A stretch of DNA of 64,000 bases from Bacillus sp. AFS073361 (GCF_002567005.1 NZ_NUZU01000002.1:27420-91419), one strand, 5' to 3'; numbered from the stretch's first letter, positions 18,344 to 26,973 are shown. Numbers and translations are program-made. Notes: a model not told the origin generated them from the sequence alone.

Positions 18344-18994
18344 ATGAAGAAAATATTAATCGGATTTTATATTTTGATTATTATTGGCATTATTGTCAGT
18401 ATTAGTAATAGTGGCATTTTTAATAGCAAGAAGTCAGTGGAAATTGCTGCAGGTGAGAAAATTTACAAAAAAAATTGTATCTCCTGTCACGGTGAGACTG
18501 GAAAAGGAGAAGGCTCAAAAACTGGAACGGCGTTAAATAGCCAGAATTTTTTAAGCAATGTATCCGATAAAGATTTGTATAATTATATAAAGTATGGAAG
18601 AGATGGCACGGTTATGCCTGCCTACGGTCCTAGACTATCAGACAAGGACTTAAAGAATCTTGTTGCTTTTATTAGAGACTGGCAAACGAAGGAAATAACA
18701 TTTGATACTCCAAAAACAATTGCTGGTGATCCTGAGCGTGGGATGGCGCAATTTAACTTGTATTGCCTTAACTGCCATGGTGAAGCTGGTATTGGTAAGG
18801 AGAAAATGGGAACAGCGCTTTCTAATCCACAATATTTGAAATACACTACTGATAAACAAATTTGGATTGATGCAGCGTATGGTCGTGAAGAAACAAGGAT
18901 GGGACCTTCATTAAAAGGTTTAGAAGGTGCCCGTCAACTGAAGGAAAAGGATATTACCGATATTGTTACTTATATCCGTTCGTTGGAGAAATAA
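18344..18994 (+). CDS. Membrane-anchored di-heme cytochrome c
   Basis: A 216-residue protein with an N-terminal membrane anchor (residues 4-24) and two cytochrome c domains. Haem sites are Cys45-Ile-Ser-Cys48-His49 and Cys141-Leu-Asn-Cys144-His145; likely axial methionines are Met91 (TVMPAYG) and Met186 (TRMGPSL). It is an electron carrier on the outer face of the membrane and an obvious client of the Ccm cluster downstream. It could feed the ba3 oxidase at 53-55 kb, which is inference. It is co-transcribed with the PCYCGC lipoprotein and followed by a terminator. Confidence 0.92.
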   Translation: MKKILIGFYILIIIGIIVSISNSGIFNSKKSVEIAAGEKIYKKNCISCHGETGKGEGSKTGTALNSQNFLSNVSDKDLYNYIKYGRDGTVMPAYGPRLSDKDLKNLVAFIRDWQTKEITFDTPKTIAGDPERGMAQFNLYCLNCHGEAGIGKEKMGTALSNPQYLKYTTDKQIWIDAAYGREETRMGPSLKGLEGARQLKEKDITDIVTYIRSLEK

Positions 18995-19012
18995 AAACTA
19001 TACTATTGTTGT

Positions 19013-19052
19013 AAGACCTGAATCTATCAAGTGGATTCAGGTCTTTTTTTTG
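19013..19052 (+). terminator. Terminator of the cytochrome c unit
   Basis: AAGACCTGAATC and GGATTCAGGTCTT pair, followed by eight T residues. Confidence 0.93.
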
Positions 19053-19228
19053 AATAGGGACCAAATGTGAACAATTTGTTGTGGATTTTTGACGAAAACG
19101 CAACGATTTGTATCCTTTAACAAAATGTTCAAGAGTGATTCAACAAATAAGATGGGATAAAGATTATATTTATTCCAAAGAGGACTATAGTAAAAAATAG
19201 TATTTTCTTCAAGTCAAGGAGGATTAAG

Positions 19229-20281
19229 ATGCTAAAGAAAAAGTGGTTGGCATTATTCGTAATCGCATCATTTTTAACGAATTTCATTATCCCGCAGGCT
19301 AGTGCTGAAACAGCCTTTCATGCAGAAAAATTTCCTTTTAAGGAAATGCAGATTCAAGTAATGCCAGAGTTTGATTATCCCGAAGGTTGGTCACGTGATA
19401 TTCCGTCATTATTAGTTGGTCAGTACGGAACCATTACCAATAAAAGTGGTCAAGATTATGATGGCAAGATAGAGATTGCCGTTCCAGCAATGGAAAAAGG
19501 ATTTGAAGCCTTCTTAGTAGCAGAATTCCCTGAGAAAGATAAGCCTGAAGTACAGCGCCCGTATGATGTTGATAAAGAAAAGGGACTTATTACTTGGAAG
19601 CCGGCTAAGGCCATTAAGAATAATGAGACTTACGAATTTGTAATTGAGTACTATACAAAATCAATCAAAGTGAAGGATAACAAGACTTTTACATATGAGC
19701 TTAAAAATAAAGCTACTATCGATCTTTTAGATGTAATTTTTTATGCTCCGATGGATGCTAAGGATATAAAAATTGAGCCAAAGGCCGAGAACCATTCGAA
19801 AAATGAATATGGAGAAGAGCTTTATTACTACCAATATAAAAATGTAAAAGCTGATGCAGGCTTAAAATACTCCTTTTCATATAAAAAAGATGGTACGGAA
19901 TCTACGATGGAAGCTATAAACAAACAGCAGCCGCCAAACGATGAAAACCATAGTGGTGTAACTGCAACTGATCAAGTTGTTAAAAATGGTGGAACTACCG
20001 GTACTTCCAAACGTCCAATTATCGGACTTGGTGGTGCAGCTATCATTGGTATAGCGATTGTTATAGCAGGGCTCTTTATATTCCTAGGCTTGAAAGGAAA
20101 TTCTCAATCAGCGTCTAAGGTTACCAAACAACCTAAGACACAACCAAAGAAACAAACTCAAACGGCAAAAAAAGACAATAAGATCACAAATTCTGAGGAA
20201 AAGAAAGAATTACGAAAAAAGCTGTTAACAGGAAAGATTGATCAAGAAATGTACGAAGAGGAAATGAAAAAACTAATCTAA
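19229..20281 (+). CDS. Exported single-pass membrane protein of the ccm operon, function unknown
   Basis: A 350-residue protein with a signal peptide (1-26, ending ASA), an extracytoplasmic domain of about 230 residues with a beta-sandwich look, a linker, one membrane helix (about 268-290) and a basic cytoplasmic tail. The tail ends in a short helical hairpin, LTGKIDQEMYEEEMKKL, like those of SHOCT domains and the CcmI N-terminal region. I do not recognise the extracytoplasmic domain. It is the first gene of the Ccm cluster, 13 nt before ccmE. Its architecture is echoed by the gene at 23647, so both may be membrane scaffolds of haem delivery. AAGGAGG fixes the start. Confidence 0.7.
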   Translation: MLKKKWLALFVIASFLTNFIIPQASAETAFHAEKFPFKEMQIQVMPEFDYPEGWSRDIPSLLVGQYGTITNKSGQDYDGKIEIAVPAMEKGFEAFLVAEFPEKDKPEVQRPYDVDKEKGLITWKPAKAIKNNETYEFVIEYYTKSIKVKDNKTFTYELKNKATIDLLDVIFYAPMDAKDIKIEPKAENHSKNEYGEELYYYQYKNVKADAGLKYSFSYKKDGTESTMEAINKQQPPNDENHSGVTATDQVVKNGGTTGTSKRPIIGLGGAAIIGIAIVIAGLFIFLGLKGNSQSASKVTKQPKTQPKKQTQTAKKDNKITNSEEKKELRKKLLTGKIDQEMYEEEMKKLI

Positions 20282-20294
20282 TGAGGTGAGCAGG

Positions 20295-20747
20295 ATGAAA
20301 AAAAATACGATTGTCATGCTTGGTGGATTTATTATTGCGGGAGCCATTGTTTTCCTTTTGATGGCAGCAACTCCTGGGTCAAGTGGAGTTGAACTAACAA
20401 TGAAAGAACTATTGGCTACTCAAGAACAACATAAAGATGATTTTGTTACGGTTGAGGGTTTATTAATTGAAGACTCGATTAAATGGGATGCTAACAAAAT
20501 TGAATTGAAATTTGATGTGAAGGATAACGACGGCAATGTTATGCACGTCATCCACAACGGAACTAAGCCGGATAATTTTTCAGAAGGTGTTATCACGATT
20601 CTCCAAGGAGCACCAACCAAAAAGAACACATTTGTTGCAGAAACAGTTAAAACCAGATGTCCGTCCAAATATGAAGGAAAAGATATCAAGGATTACGACC
20701 CAGAGACACATAAAGATAAGTTAAATAAAACACCGAATGAAAAATAA
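20295..20747 (+). CDS. ccmE: Cytochrome c maturation haem chaperone CcmE (CxxxY type)
   Basis: A 150-residue CcmE-like protein: an N-terminal membrane anchor (residues 5-24) and an extracytoplasmic OB-fold domain. The family pattern is recognisable in VEGLLIED, VIHNGTKPDNFSEG and the FVAETVKTRCPSKY segment. In classical CcmE the haem is bound covalently to His in HxxxY; here the motif is Cys122-Pro-Ser-Lys-Tyr126, the CxxxY form of System I* known from archaea and some anaerobes. It would take haem from CcmABCD and pass it to CcmF. The ATG at 20295 has an AGGTGA SD; an in-frame GTG at 20286 lies inside that SD. Confidence 0.85.
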   Translation: MKKNTIVMLGGFIIAGAIVFLLMAATPGSSGVELTMKELLATQEQHKDDFVTVEGLLIEDSIKWDANKIELKFDVKDNDGNVMHVIHNGTKPDNFSEGVITILQGAPTKKNTFVAETVKTRCPSKYEGKDIKDYDPETHKDKLNKTPNEK

Positions 20748-20772
20748 CAGGCTAACTTAAGAAGGTGACGAA

Positions 20773-22755
20773 ATGTATTTATTTGCCAATGCAACAATTT
20801 ATATAGGCTTAGCCATTGCGATTTATTCTCTTCTTATTATCACGTTGGGGATTAGCAAGAAAAATCAAAAATACGTTAACAGTGGTAAAGGTGGATTAAT
20901 AGCATTATTAGTTTGTTCCTCACTTGCCATGCTATCATTGTTCTACCTTTTAGCAACCTCTCAATTTCAATATGAATATGTTCATGATTACACAAGCAGT
21001 GAGCTCCCTATTATCTATAAACTGACGGCACTCTGGGCTGGTAATGCCGGATCGTTGTTATTGTGGACGTTTTTCTTAACTTTATATACCTGTATGATTG
21101 CTTTCTCACGGAAGTTAAAGGGGAACCCAATGGTCCCATACATATCTGCCATTTTACTAGCTAATGCTGTTTTCTTCTTCTTTATTCTAGGCTTTGTAGC
21201 GAAACCTTTCATTCTATTAGATGAGATTCCAATCGAAGGTAAAGGCTTAAATCCAATGCTTCAAAACCCTGGTATGATTATACATCCAGTCACACTTTAC
21301 TTAGGATATGTTGGACTTGCCATACCATTTGCCTTTGCGATGGCCGCACTAATTTTGAAAAATGTTGATGATTTCTGGATTAAAATGACAAGACGCTGGA
21401 CGATTATTGCTTGGTTATTTTTAAGTCTGGGTAATATCTTTGGCGGGCAATGGGCTTATGTTGAACTTGGGTGGGGCGGATACTGGGCATGGGATCCAGT
21501 TGAAAATGCTTCCTTTATGCCGTGGCTAACGGCTACTGCATTCTTGCACTCTGTTATGATTCAAGAACGAAAAAACATGTTAAAGGTATGGAATATTAGC
21601 TTAATCATTATATCCTATGCACTTACTTTATTTGGCACATTCCTTGTACGAAGCGGGGTACTGACTTCTGTCCATGCCTTCGCCAATTCAAATCTAGGAT
21701 TATATTTCTTAATCTTTATGGGCGTGGCGGTGATTGGAGCGCTTTATGTATTGATGAGCCGATACAACCTGCTAAAAAGGAGTGCAGGTGAATTTAACTC
21801 CTTTGTGTCTAAAGAAAGCAGCTTCTTAATTAATAATTTATTACTTGTTGGGGCAGCCTTTGCTGTATTTTGGGGAACCATTTTCCCATTAGTATCAGAA
21901 GCAGTCCGGGGTACAAAAGTGACGGTGGGACTCCCATTCTTTAATAAGGTTGAAGCACCGATATTATTATCAATGATGTTTATCATGGCGGTTTGTCCAT
22001 TGCTTGCTTGGCAGAAATCTACCGTAAAAAATCTTAGGAAAAACTTTATGATTCCGGCAATCCTAGCAATTCTAGCGATGATTTTAATGGTAGTATTCGG
22101 AATTCAAAAGGCCTGGGCAGTCATTGGTTACGGTGTTATCAGTCTATTATTTATAACTCATTTCTTAGAGTTTTATAGAGGTGTGAAAGCCAGAAGAAAA
22201 ATGACCAAGGAATCTCCACTAGTTGCCCTCTATCGCTTAATGATCCGAAATCGACGCAGATATGGCGGATATATCGTTCACCTTGGAATTGCTTTTATTA
22301 CGATGGGGATTATTGGTTCACAGAACTATGATTTACAAACAATGAAAACGGTCGATTTAGGAAAGTCAATTGAATTACAAGATTATCGAATCAACTATGA
22401 ACGGCTAGATCAGAAAAAAGAAGGAATTAACGACATCGTTTATGCCGATGTAACTGTGTTTAGAAATGGTAAAAAGCTGGGCACATATCAGCCGGAAAAG
22501 GTTTTTTATGGAAACTGGGAACAGCCGTCTTCTGAAGTGGCCATTATATCCTCACTTAAGGAAGATTTATACATCGTATTAAGCGCATGGGAAGACGATG
22601 GAAAAGCTACCTTTGTTGTAAAAGTTAATCCCATGATGAATTGGTTGTGGATTGGATCATTCATGATTGTTATTGGCGCACTGTTCGCCGTCTGGAACGG
22701 AAAATATGGAAATGTAACTCCGAGATACACAGGAGTTCGTAAAGAGGTGTCTTAA
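20773..22755 (+). CDS. ccmF: Cytochrome c haem lyase CcmF
   Basis: A 660-residue polytopic protein of the haem-handling (CcmF/CcsA) family with about 15 membrane helices. The tryptophan-rich WWD motif is GWGGYWAWDPVENASFMPW (about residues 235-253). Conserved histidines appear in GMIIHPVTLY before it, in FLHSVM after it and in GGYIVHLGIA near residue 500; this is the full-length CcmF plan, not the shorter CcsA. It attaches haem to CxxCH motifs on the outer face. GAAGGTGA precedes the ATG. It ends one nucleotide before ccmH. Confidence 0.93.
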   Translation: MYLFANATIYIGLAIAIYSLLIITLGISKKNQKYVNSGKGGLIALLVCSSLAMLSLFYLLATSQFQYEYVHDYTSSELPIIYKLTALWAGNAGSLLLWTFFLTLYTCMIAFSRKLKGNPMVPYISAILLANAVFFFFILGFVAKPFILLDEIPIEGKGLNPMLQNPGMIIHPVTLYLGYVGLAIPFAFAMAALILKNVDDFWIKMTRRWTIIAWLFLSLGNIFGGQWAYVELGWGGYWAWDPVENASFMPWLTATAFLHSVMIQERKNMLKVWNISLIIISYALTLFGTFLVRSGVLTSVHAFANSNLGLYFLIFMGVAVIGALYVLMSRYNLLKRSAGEFNSFVSKESSFLINNLLLVGAAFAVFWGTIFPLVSEAVRGTKVTVGLPFFNKVEAPILLSMMFIMAVCPLLAWQKSTVKNLRKNFMIPAILAILAMILMVVFGIQKAWAVIGYGVISLLFITHFLEFYRGVKARRKMTKESPLVALYRLMIRNRRRYGGYIVHLGIAFITMGIIGSQNYDLQTMKTVDLGKSIELQDYRINYERLDQKKEGINDIVYADVTVFRNGKKLGTYQPEKVFYGNWEQPSSEVAIISSLKEDLYIVLSAWEDDGKATFVVKVNPMMNWLWIGSFMIVIGALFAVWNGKYGNVTPRYTGVRKEVS

Positions 22756-22756
22756 T

Positions 22757-23263
22757 ATGAAAAGTAAAATATATATGGGGCTCCTCATTATCTTAGCCAT
22801 CTTTCAAGGCTCATTCCTTCGTGCGGAAGCTGCAAAACAGATTGACTATAAATCTGCCGAATTCAAAGCTGTTGCTCAGCAATTCGCCTGCACATGTGGC
22901 TGCGGTCAGGATCATTATGAATGTGATCCGAATACATGTAATTTAACAACTGAGTTTAAAGCAGACTTAGTTGATATGATGAACAAGGGCTGGGATAAGG
23001 ATAAAATTCGTGAATATTACGTCAATATTTATGGGGAAGAGATATTAACTTCACCAGAGAAAAGTGGTTTTAGCCTAACCGCTTGGGTCCTGCCGTTTGT
23101 TGTAATAGGAGCAGCAGGAATTGCAGTGTTTTTCATCATCCGTAAATGGGTGAAGAAAAAAGGAACAGAAGAAGATGTGGCGGAATACGAGAGTCCCGAG
23201 GATGAAGTAGAAGGAGAAATCCTTTCCTCTATCATTGATGAAGAACGCAAAAAGTATCTTTAG
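22757..23263 (+). CDS. ccmH: CcmH-like apocytochrome thiol oxidoreductase
   Basis: A 168-residue protein with a signal peptide (1-25), a small cysteine-bearing domain, one C-terminal membrane helix (about 98-120) and an acidic tail. After the cysteines the sequence follows CcmH (EFKADLVDMMNKGWDKDKIREYYVNIYGEEIL). The usual LRCxxCQ is replaced by FACTCGCGQ, with two more cysteines in YECDPNTC, a cluster that may bind metal or do dithiol chemistry. Its expected role is keeping apocytochrome cysteines reduced for CcmF. It is tightly spaced in the operon. Confidence 0.85.
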   Translation: MKSKIYMGLLIILAIFQGSFLRAEAAKQIDYKSAEFKAVAQQFACTCGCGQDHYECDPNTCNLTTEFKADLVDMMNKGWDKDKIREYYVNIYGEEILTSPEKSGFSLTAWVLPFVVIGAAGIAVFFIIRKWVKKKGTEEDVAEYESPEDEVEGEILSSIIDEERKKYL

Positions 23264-23275
23264 GATGTGAACAAT

Positions 23276-23650
23276 ATGCAAGATATCACCGTCATTTCAA
23301 TGATTTTTACTACCATTTTAGCGCTTGCTTGTCTATTTCTAATCTTATCACCTTTATTTAAGTGGGATACGTATATACAGGTTTCTTCTAAAGGAAAAGA
23401 TATCAATGCTACCAAAGAAGCACTTTTGACCACTCTTAATGAAATAGAATTTGAGTTCAAGATGGATAAAATCTCACACGCGGATTATAAGCATTTAAAG
23501 AAACAATATGAGACAGAAGTGGCTAGTATTATGAAGGAAGAAGAAGAATTAATGATAACGAATATCGACAGAGAATTAAAGGATGAAGTGGAAAAAGAAA
23601 TTGAAGCACAGATGAAGACCTATAAGAACAAAAAGGGGGAAGGAAAGTGA
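23276..23650 (+). CDS. CcmI-like small membrane protein
   Basis: A 124-residue protein with one N-terminal membrane helix (4-25) and a charged cytoplasmic coiled coil. The segment LNEIEFEFKMDKISHADYKHLKKQYE resembles the first part of CcmI, which follows CcmH in System I operons, but there are no TPR repeats. It may tether or time the CcmF/H lyase complex (inference). The ATG at 23276 is preceded by TAGGATG; an in-frame GTG at 23267 lies inside that SD. The gene overlaps the next by 4 nt (GTGA). Confidence 0.65.
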   Translation: MQDITVISMIFTTILALACLFLILSPLFKWDTYIQVSSKGKDINATKEALLTTLNEIEFEFKMDKISHADYKHLKKQYETEVASIMKEEEELMITNIDRELKDEVEKEIEAQMKTYKNKKGEGK

Positions 23651-24642
23651 TCAATAAAATCACCGTTTTCTTCCTGGGGCTGATGCTGTTAATCCCTTTA
23701 CATGGATTAGCGGCATCAGATTCAAAGGTTTCAATTGATATGCATTATATCGTGATTAGTCCTACAGAAGACGGCGGGACGAATATGATGAATATGGTTA
23801 ACTATACAAATACCGCAGACCATGTATATAAAGGGGACGGAAAAAGCGAAGCTGTCTTAATTGTAACCCTTCCTGAAGGAGCAGAAGATCTTAACTTTTT
23901 AGATAATCAAATTGCCTTTAAAGAGAAGAATAAGGGGTTCATTACAACCACACCAATTCCAGCCAATCAAACGTTGGTATTGCCATACAGTTATAGAATG
24001 GCAAAAGGGAAAGTAATAAGTTTAAAATCTGACTATTCCGTACAAATGATGCAGATTCTCGTTCCAGAAGGAAGAGGAAGTATTGAAGTAAAAGGCGCTG
24101 AAGCGACAAGTCAAGGCAGCTTCAAATTTGATGATCAAAATTACTTTGGCTATAGTATTGAAGGACTTAAGGCTAATCAGGCGTTTACTCTGGTTTATAA
24201 CAAAGACGTTCAGCCACCGGCAGATGAAACCAAAGAAGCGGAAACAACTAGTGAAAGTGGAAATAATAGTTCAGTCACACACACAGCGCCTGCTTTCCAT
24301 AATCCTGGTCATCTAAGAATTTGGGCACAATCCCCATTACATCGCTTTAACCCGCATGTGTTCTTGATTATCTTAGTGGCGATTGTTATTGCAGGAATCT
24401 CTTATTATATCTATTTTAGGAGGAAAGCAAGAATACTTGAAGAACGCCTTGGGGCAGATAAGGAAGAGAAAGCATTTAAACTATTAATGACCAAGCAAAA
24501 AGCAATTATGGATAAGATCATAGAATTGGAAGAATCCTTCGGTGATGGGAAGCTTTCAGAGGATGAATACCACGCAAAGCTTGAGGCATATAAACAACAT
24601 CTTGTCCAAGTAAAATTAAGTCTGCGTAACTTTGTAGAGTAG
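23647..24642 (+). CDS. Second exported single-pass membrane protein of the ccm operon, function unknown
   Basis: A 331-residue protein: signal peptide (1-22), an extracytoplasmic domain of about 160 residues predicted to be beta-rich, a Ser/Thr-rich linker, one membrane helix (about 238-257) and a cytoplasmic coiled coil with GDGKLSEDEYHAKLEAYKQ. I do not recognise the outer domain. The layout mirrors the gene at 19229. The start is a GTG within the stop of the preceding gene (GTGA), with AAGGGGGAAGG as SD, so translation is coupled. Placed between the ccmH/I and ccmABC genes, it is probably an accessory of haem delivery, which is inference. Confidence 0.65.
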   Translation: MINKITVFFLGLMLLIPLHGLAASDSKVSIDMHYIVISPTEDGGTNMMNMVNYTNTADHVYKGDGKSEAVLIVTLPEGAEDLNFLDNQIAFKEKNKGFITTTPIPANQTLVLPYSYRMAKGKVISLKSDYSVQMMQILVPEGRGSIEVKGAEATSQGSFKFDDQNYFGYSIEGLKANQAFTLVYNKDVQPPADETKEAETTSESGNNSSVTHTAPAFHNPGHLRIWAQSPLHRFNPHVFLIILVAIVIAGISYYIYFRRKARILEERLGADKEEKAFKLLMTKQKAIMDKIIELEESFGDGKLSEDEYHAKLEAYKQHLVQVKLSLRNFVE

Positions 24643-24666
24643 CAGCTGGGATGGGAGAGACTTCAT

Positions 24667-25371
24667 ATGATAGAAATAAAAAAGCTAACGAAGCAAGCCG
24701 ATAATAAACTTATCTTGCGTGGTGTAGACCTCTTAATCAATAAAGGGGAAACAGTTGCCATACTTGGACCCAATGGAGCAGGGAAAAGTACACTTCTTAA
24801 AGTGCTGGCAACCTTAATAAAACCTACATCAGGACTGATCCAGGTTAATGGTATGGATTTGAAAAAAAACCATATAAAAATAAAAAAAATAATGGGTTAT
24901 TTACCCCATTCCAGCTTGCTTTATGATCATTACACACCATTAGAAAATATTGTCTTCTTCGGAAATATATATGGTGTTAAGAATGTTGAACAACGAGCAA
25001 CGGAGCTTGTTAAAGAGGTAGGCTTATCATTTTTTTTGAATGAACCTGTAAAGAACTTCTCACGCGGGATGATTCAAAGGATTGCTATTGCAAGGGCCAT
25101 CGTTCATGAACCAGAAATCCTCTTATTGGACGAGCCGCACACCGGGTTGGACCAAGGGGCTATTGGGATATTGAATAATGTGATCCTTTCTATGAAAGCA
25201 AAAGGGACGACTACTTTGATGGTAACACATGATTTTAAACAAGCAGCTGAAATCTGCGACAGGATTATTATTGTTAAAAATGGAAAGATTGTCGATGATT
25301 TTAGGATTGAAAATCAAAACTTAGGATATGTTTCTGAGAAATATGAACAATTAGTGGAGGGAGTATCATGA
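24667..25371 (+). CDS. ccmA: Haem exporter ATPase CcmA
   Basis: A 234-residue ABC ATPase. Walker A is GPNGAGKST (34-42), the signature is FSRGMIQR (a LSGGQ variant, as is common in CcmA), Walker B is ILLLDEP and the switch His is in VTHD. With CcmB and CcmC it releases haem-loaded CcmE. GATGGGAGAG precedes the ATG. The 3' end overlaps ccmB by 4 nt (ATGA), typical of subunits made together. Confidence 0.9.
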   Translation: MIEIKKLTKQADNKLILRGVDLLINKGETVAILGPNGAGKSTLLKVLATLIKPTSGLIQVNGMDLKKNHIKIKKIMGYLPHSSLLYDHYTPLENIVFFGNIYGVKNVEQRATELVKEVGLSFFLNEPVKNFSRGMIQRIAIARAIVHEPEILLLDEPHTGLDQGAIGILNNVILSMKAKGTTTLMVTHDFKQAAEICDRIIIVKNGKIVDDFRIENQNLGYVSEKYEQLVEGVS

Positions 25372-26048
25372 ACATTTTTCGAACAGCCCTCTTACTAGCT
25401 AAAAAGGATCTATATTCCGAGCTAAAAACAAAGCAAATAATGGTCACACAAATTATATTTGCTGGTCTAGTGATTGTGGTTTTGAGCTTTGCCTTTGACC
25501 CTGCTAATAATACAACCAAAGCAGTTATTCCGGGGGTGATTTGGGTCATTATCGTTTTTGCAGGAATTTTAGGTCTGAACAGGTCGTTTATTTCAGAGCA
25601 GCGGAATGATACGATGCAAGGATTATTGGTGGCACCAATGGAGGCAGCCAGTATTTATTTAGGAAAGTTCTTAGCCAATTTTACCATGATGCTGATTGTG
25701 GAACTTGTTTCGATCCCGTTTTTGTTCCTATTATTTGATTTCAAATTCTATGGAAGTCTTCCATATTTTATCTTAGTTGTATTCTTGGGAAGTTTTGGAT
25801 TTATTGCGATTGGTACATTCCTTGCTGCATTAGCAGCCAATTCTAAAAGCAGTGAAATGCTGCTTCCGCTCTTGCTGTTTCCGATAACAACACCCATCTT
25901 AATCGGTGTTGTCCAAGCGACAAGAATCATCCTAACCAACATGGAGAAATTTTCAAGTGCCGTGGCGTGGATTCAGTTAGTTACAGCTTACGATGTTATC
26001 TTCTTTGTTGTGTGTTTCTTATTAATAGATTATGTGCTGGAGGTTTAA
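25368..26048 (+). CDS. ccmB: Haem exporter permease CcmB
   Basis: A 226-residue membrane protein with six predicted helices, matching CcmB in length and in FRTALLLAKKDLYSELKTKQ at the N-terminus (CcmB proteins start similarly) and LLPLLLFPITTPILIG in the middle. It forms the membrane part of CcmA2B. It starts within the end of ccmA and its stop is followed immediately by ccmC. Confidence 0.9.
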   Translation: MNIFRTALLLAKKDLYSELKTKQIMVTQIIFAGLVIVVLSFAFDPANNTTKAVIPGVIWVIIVFAGILGLNRSFISEQRNDTMQGLLVAPMEAASIYLGKFLANFTMMLIVELVSIPFLFLLFDFKFYGSLPYFILVVFLGSFGFIAIGTFLAALAANSKSSEMLLPLLLFPITTPILIGVVQATRIILTNMEKFSSAVAWIQLVTAYDVIFFVVCFLLIDYVLEV

Positions 26049-26051
26049 GTG

Positions 26052-26813
26052 ATGAGTATGAATCTCGAACGGGAGAAAGCAGTGCTTCCTGGAACTCAAT
26101 TAACTGTTAAAAATAGCCTGGATCTGTCAAAAATTTTATTTGGTGCGACAGTTATTTCGATGCTGGCTGCCTTGTATTTTATCTTTATCTTTGCTGCTGA
26201 GGAAGTAACGATGGGAGCAGCCCAGAAAATCTTTTATTTTCATGTAAGCTCTGCATGGCTTGCATTCATGGCATTCTTTGTAACATTTGTATTTAGTATA
26301 TTGTTTTTAATCAAACGGAAAAGAATATTTGACACCTATGCCTATATTTCTGCGGAAATTGGAGTGGTGTTTACAATCATCGTTTTAACGACAGGTCCGA
26401 TTTGGGCAAAATCTTCATGGAATACTTGGTGGGTATGGGAACCGCGGTTAATTACCACGTTGATTCTATTTTTCATCTATATTGCCTACATAATGATCCG
26501 ACAAATGGATGGAGTTTGGGATAAAAAAGCCAGGCTGGCTGCTGTATTTGGAATTATCGGGTTTGCTGATGTTCCGATTGTATTCTTCGCGATTCGCTGG
26601 TGGCAAACAAAGTTTCACCCAATTGTATTTGGTGAGGGACCTTCTCAAAAAGGTGGAGGTATTGAAGGTACCATGTTAGTAGCCCTGTTTGTTTCACTTG
26701 CAGCATTTACCATTCTTTATTCTTACCTTCTTCATAAAGGTGTTTCCTTTGAGAAAATGAAACTTAAAGTTGAGCAGTATAAAGAAAAATTACGAGAAGA
26801 CTTGGAAAAATAG
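26052..26813 (+). CDS. ccmC: Haem handling protein CcmC
   Basis: A 253-residue protein with six membrane helices. The WWD signature is SSWNTWWVWEPRLITTL, flanked by the conserved histidines in FYFHVSSAWLAF and near the PSQKGG segment of the second outer loop. CcmC presents haem to CcmE. GGAGG at 26039-26043 points to the ATG at 26052, although a GTG at 26049 and an ATG at 26058 are in frame. It is followed 12 nt later by ccmD. Confidence 0.92.
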   Translation: MSMNLEREKAVLPGTQLTVKNSLDLSKILFGATVISMLAALYFIFIFAAEEVTMGAAQKIFYFHVSSAWLAFMAFFVTFVFSILFLIKRKRIFDTYAYISAEIGVVFTIIVLTTGPIWAKSSWNTWWVWEPRLITTLILFFIYIAYIMIRQMDGVWDKKARLAAVFGIIGFADVPIVFFAIRWWQTKFHPIVFGEGPSQKGGGIEGTMLVALFVSLAAFTILYSYLLHKGVSFEKMKLKVEQYKEKLREDLEK

Positions 26814-26825
26814 GAGGAATTTATC

Positions 26826-26957
26826 ATGGGATTTGAATTTATGTATGGTGCGTATTCAGTGGCGTGGGTTGTTATATTCTCATATATGCTAATACTTGGG
26901 AAGAGACATACAAAACTGAAGAAAGAAATTGAATTCTTAAAACAACTAGAAAAATAA
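26826..26957 (+). CDS. ccmD: CcmD-like small membrane protein
   Basis: A 43-residue protein starting MGFEFMYGAYSVAWVV, with one membrane helix (about 10-25) and a charged tail HTKLKKEIEFLKQLEK. Size, topology, the N-terminal aromatic residues and position directly after ccmC all fit CcmD, which holds CcmE to CcmC. AGGAGG lies 9 nt before the ATG and a terminator follows the stop. Confidence 0.85.
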   Translation: MGFEFMYGAYSVAWVVIFSYMLILGKRHTKLKKEIEFLKQLEK

Positions 26958-26973
26958 TTAGTATGTAATTTAG

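Noticed and set aside
19053-19228. FNR or Fur site before the ccm operon
   Set aside because: A single TGTGA half-site is present without a partner TCAC half; no Fur-like palindrome is seen.
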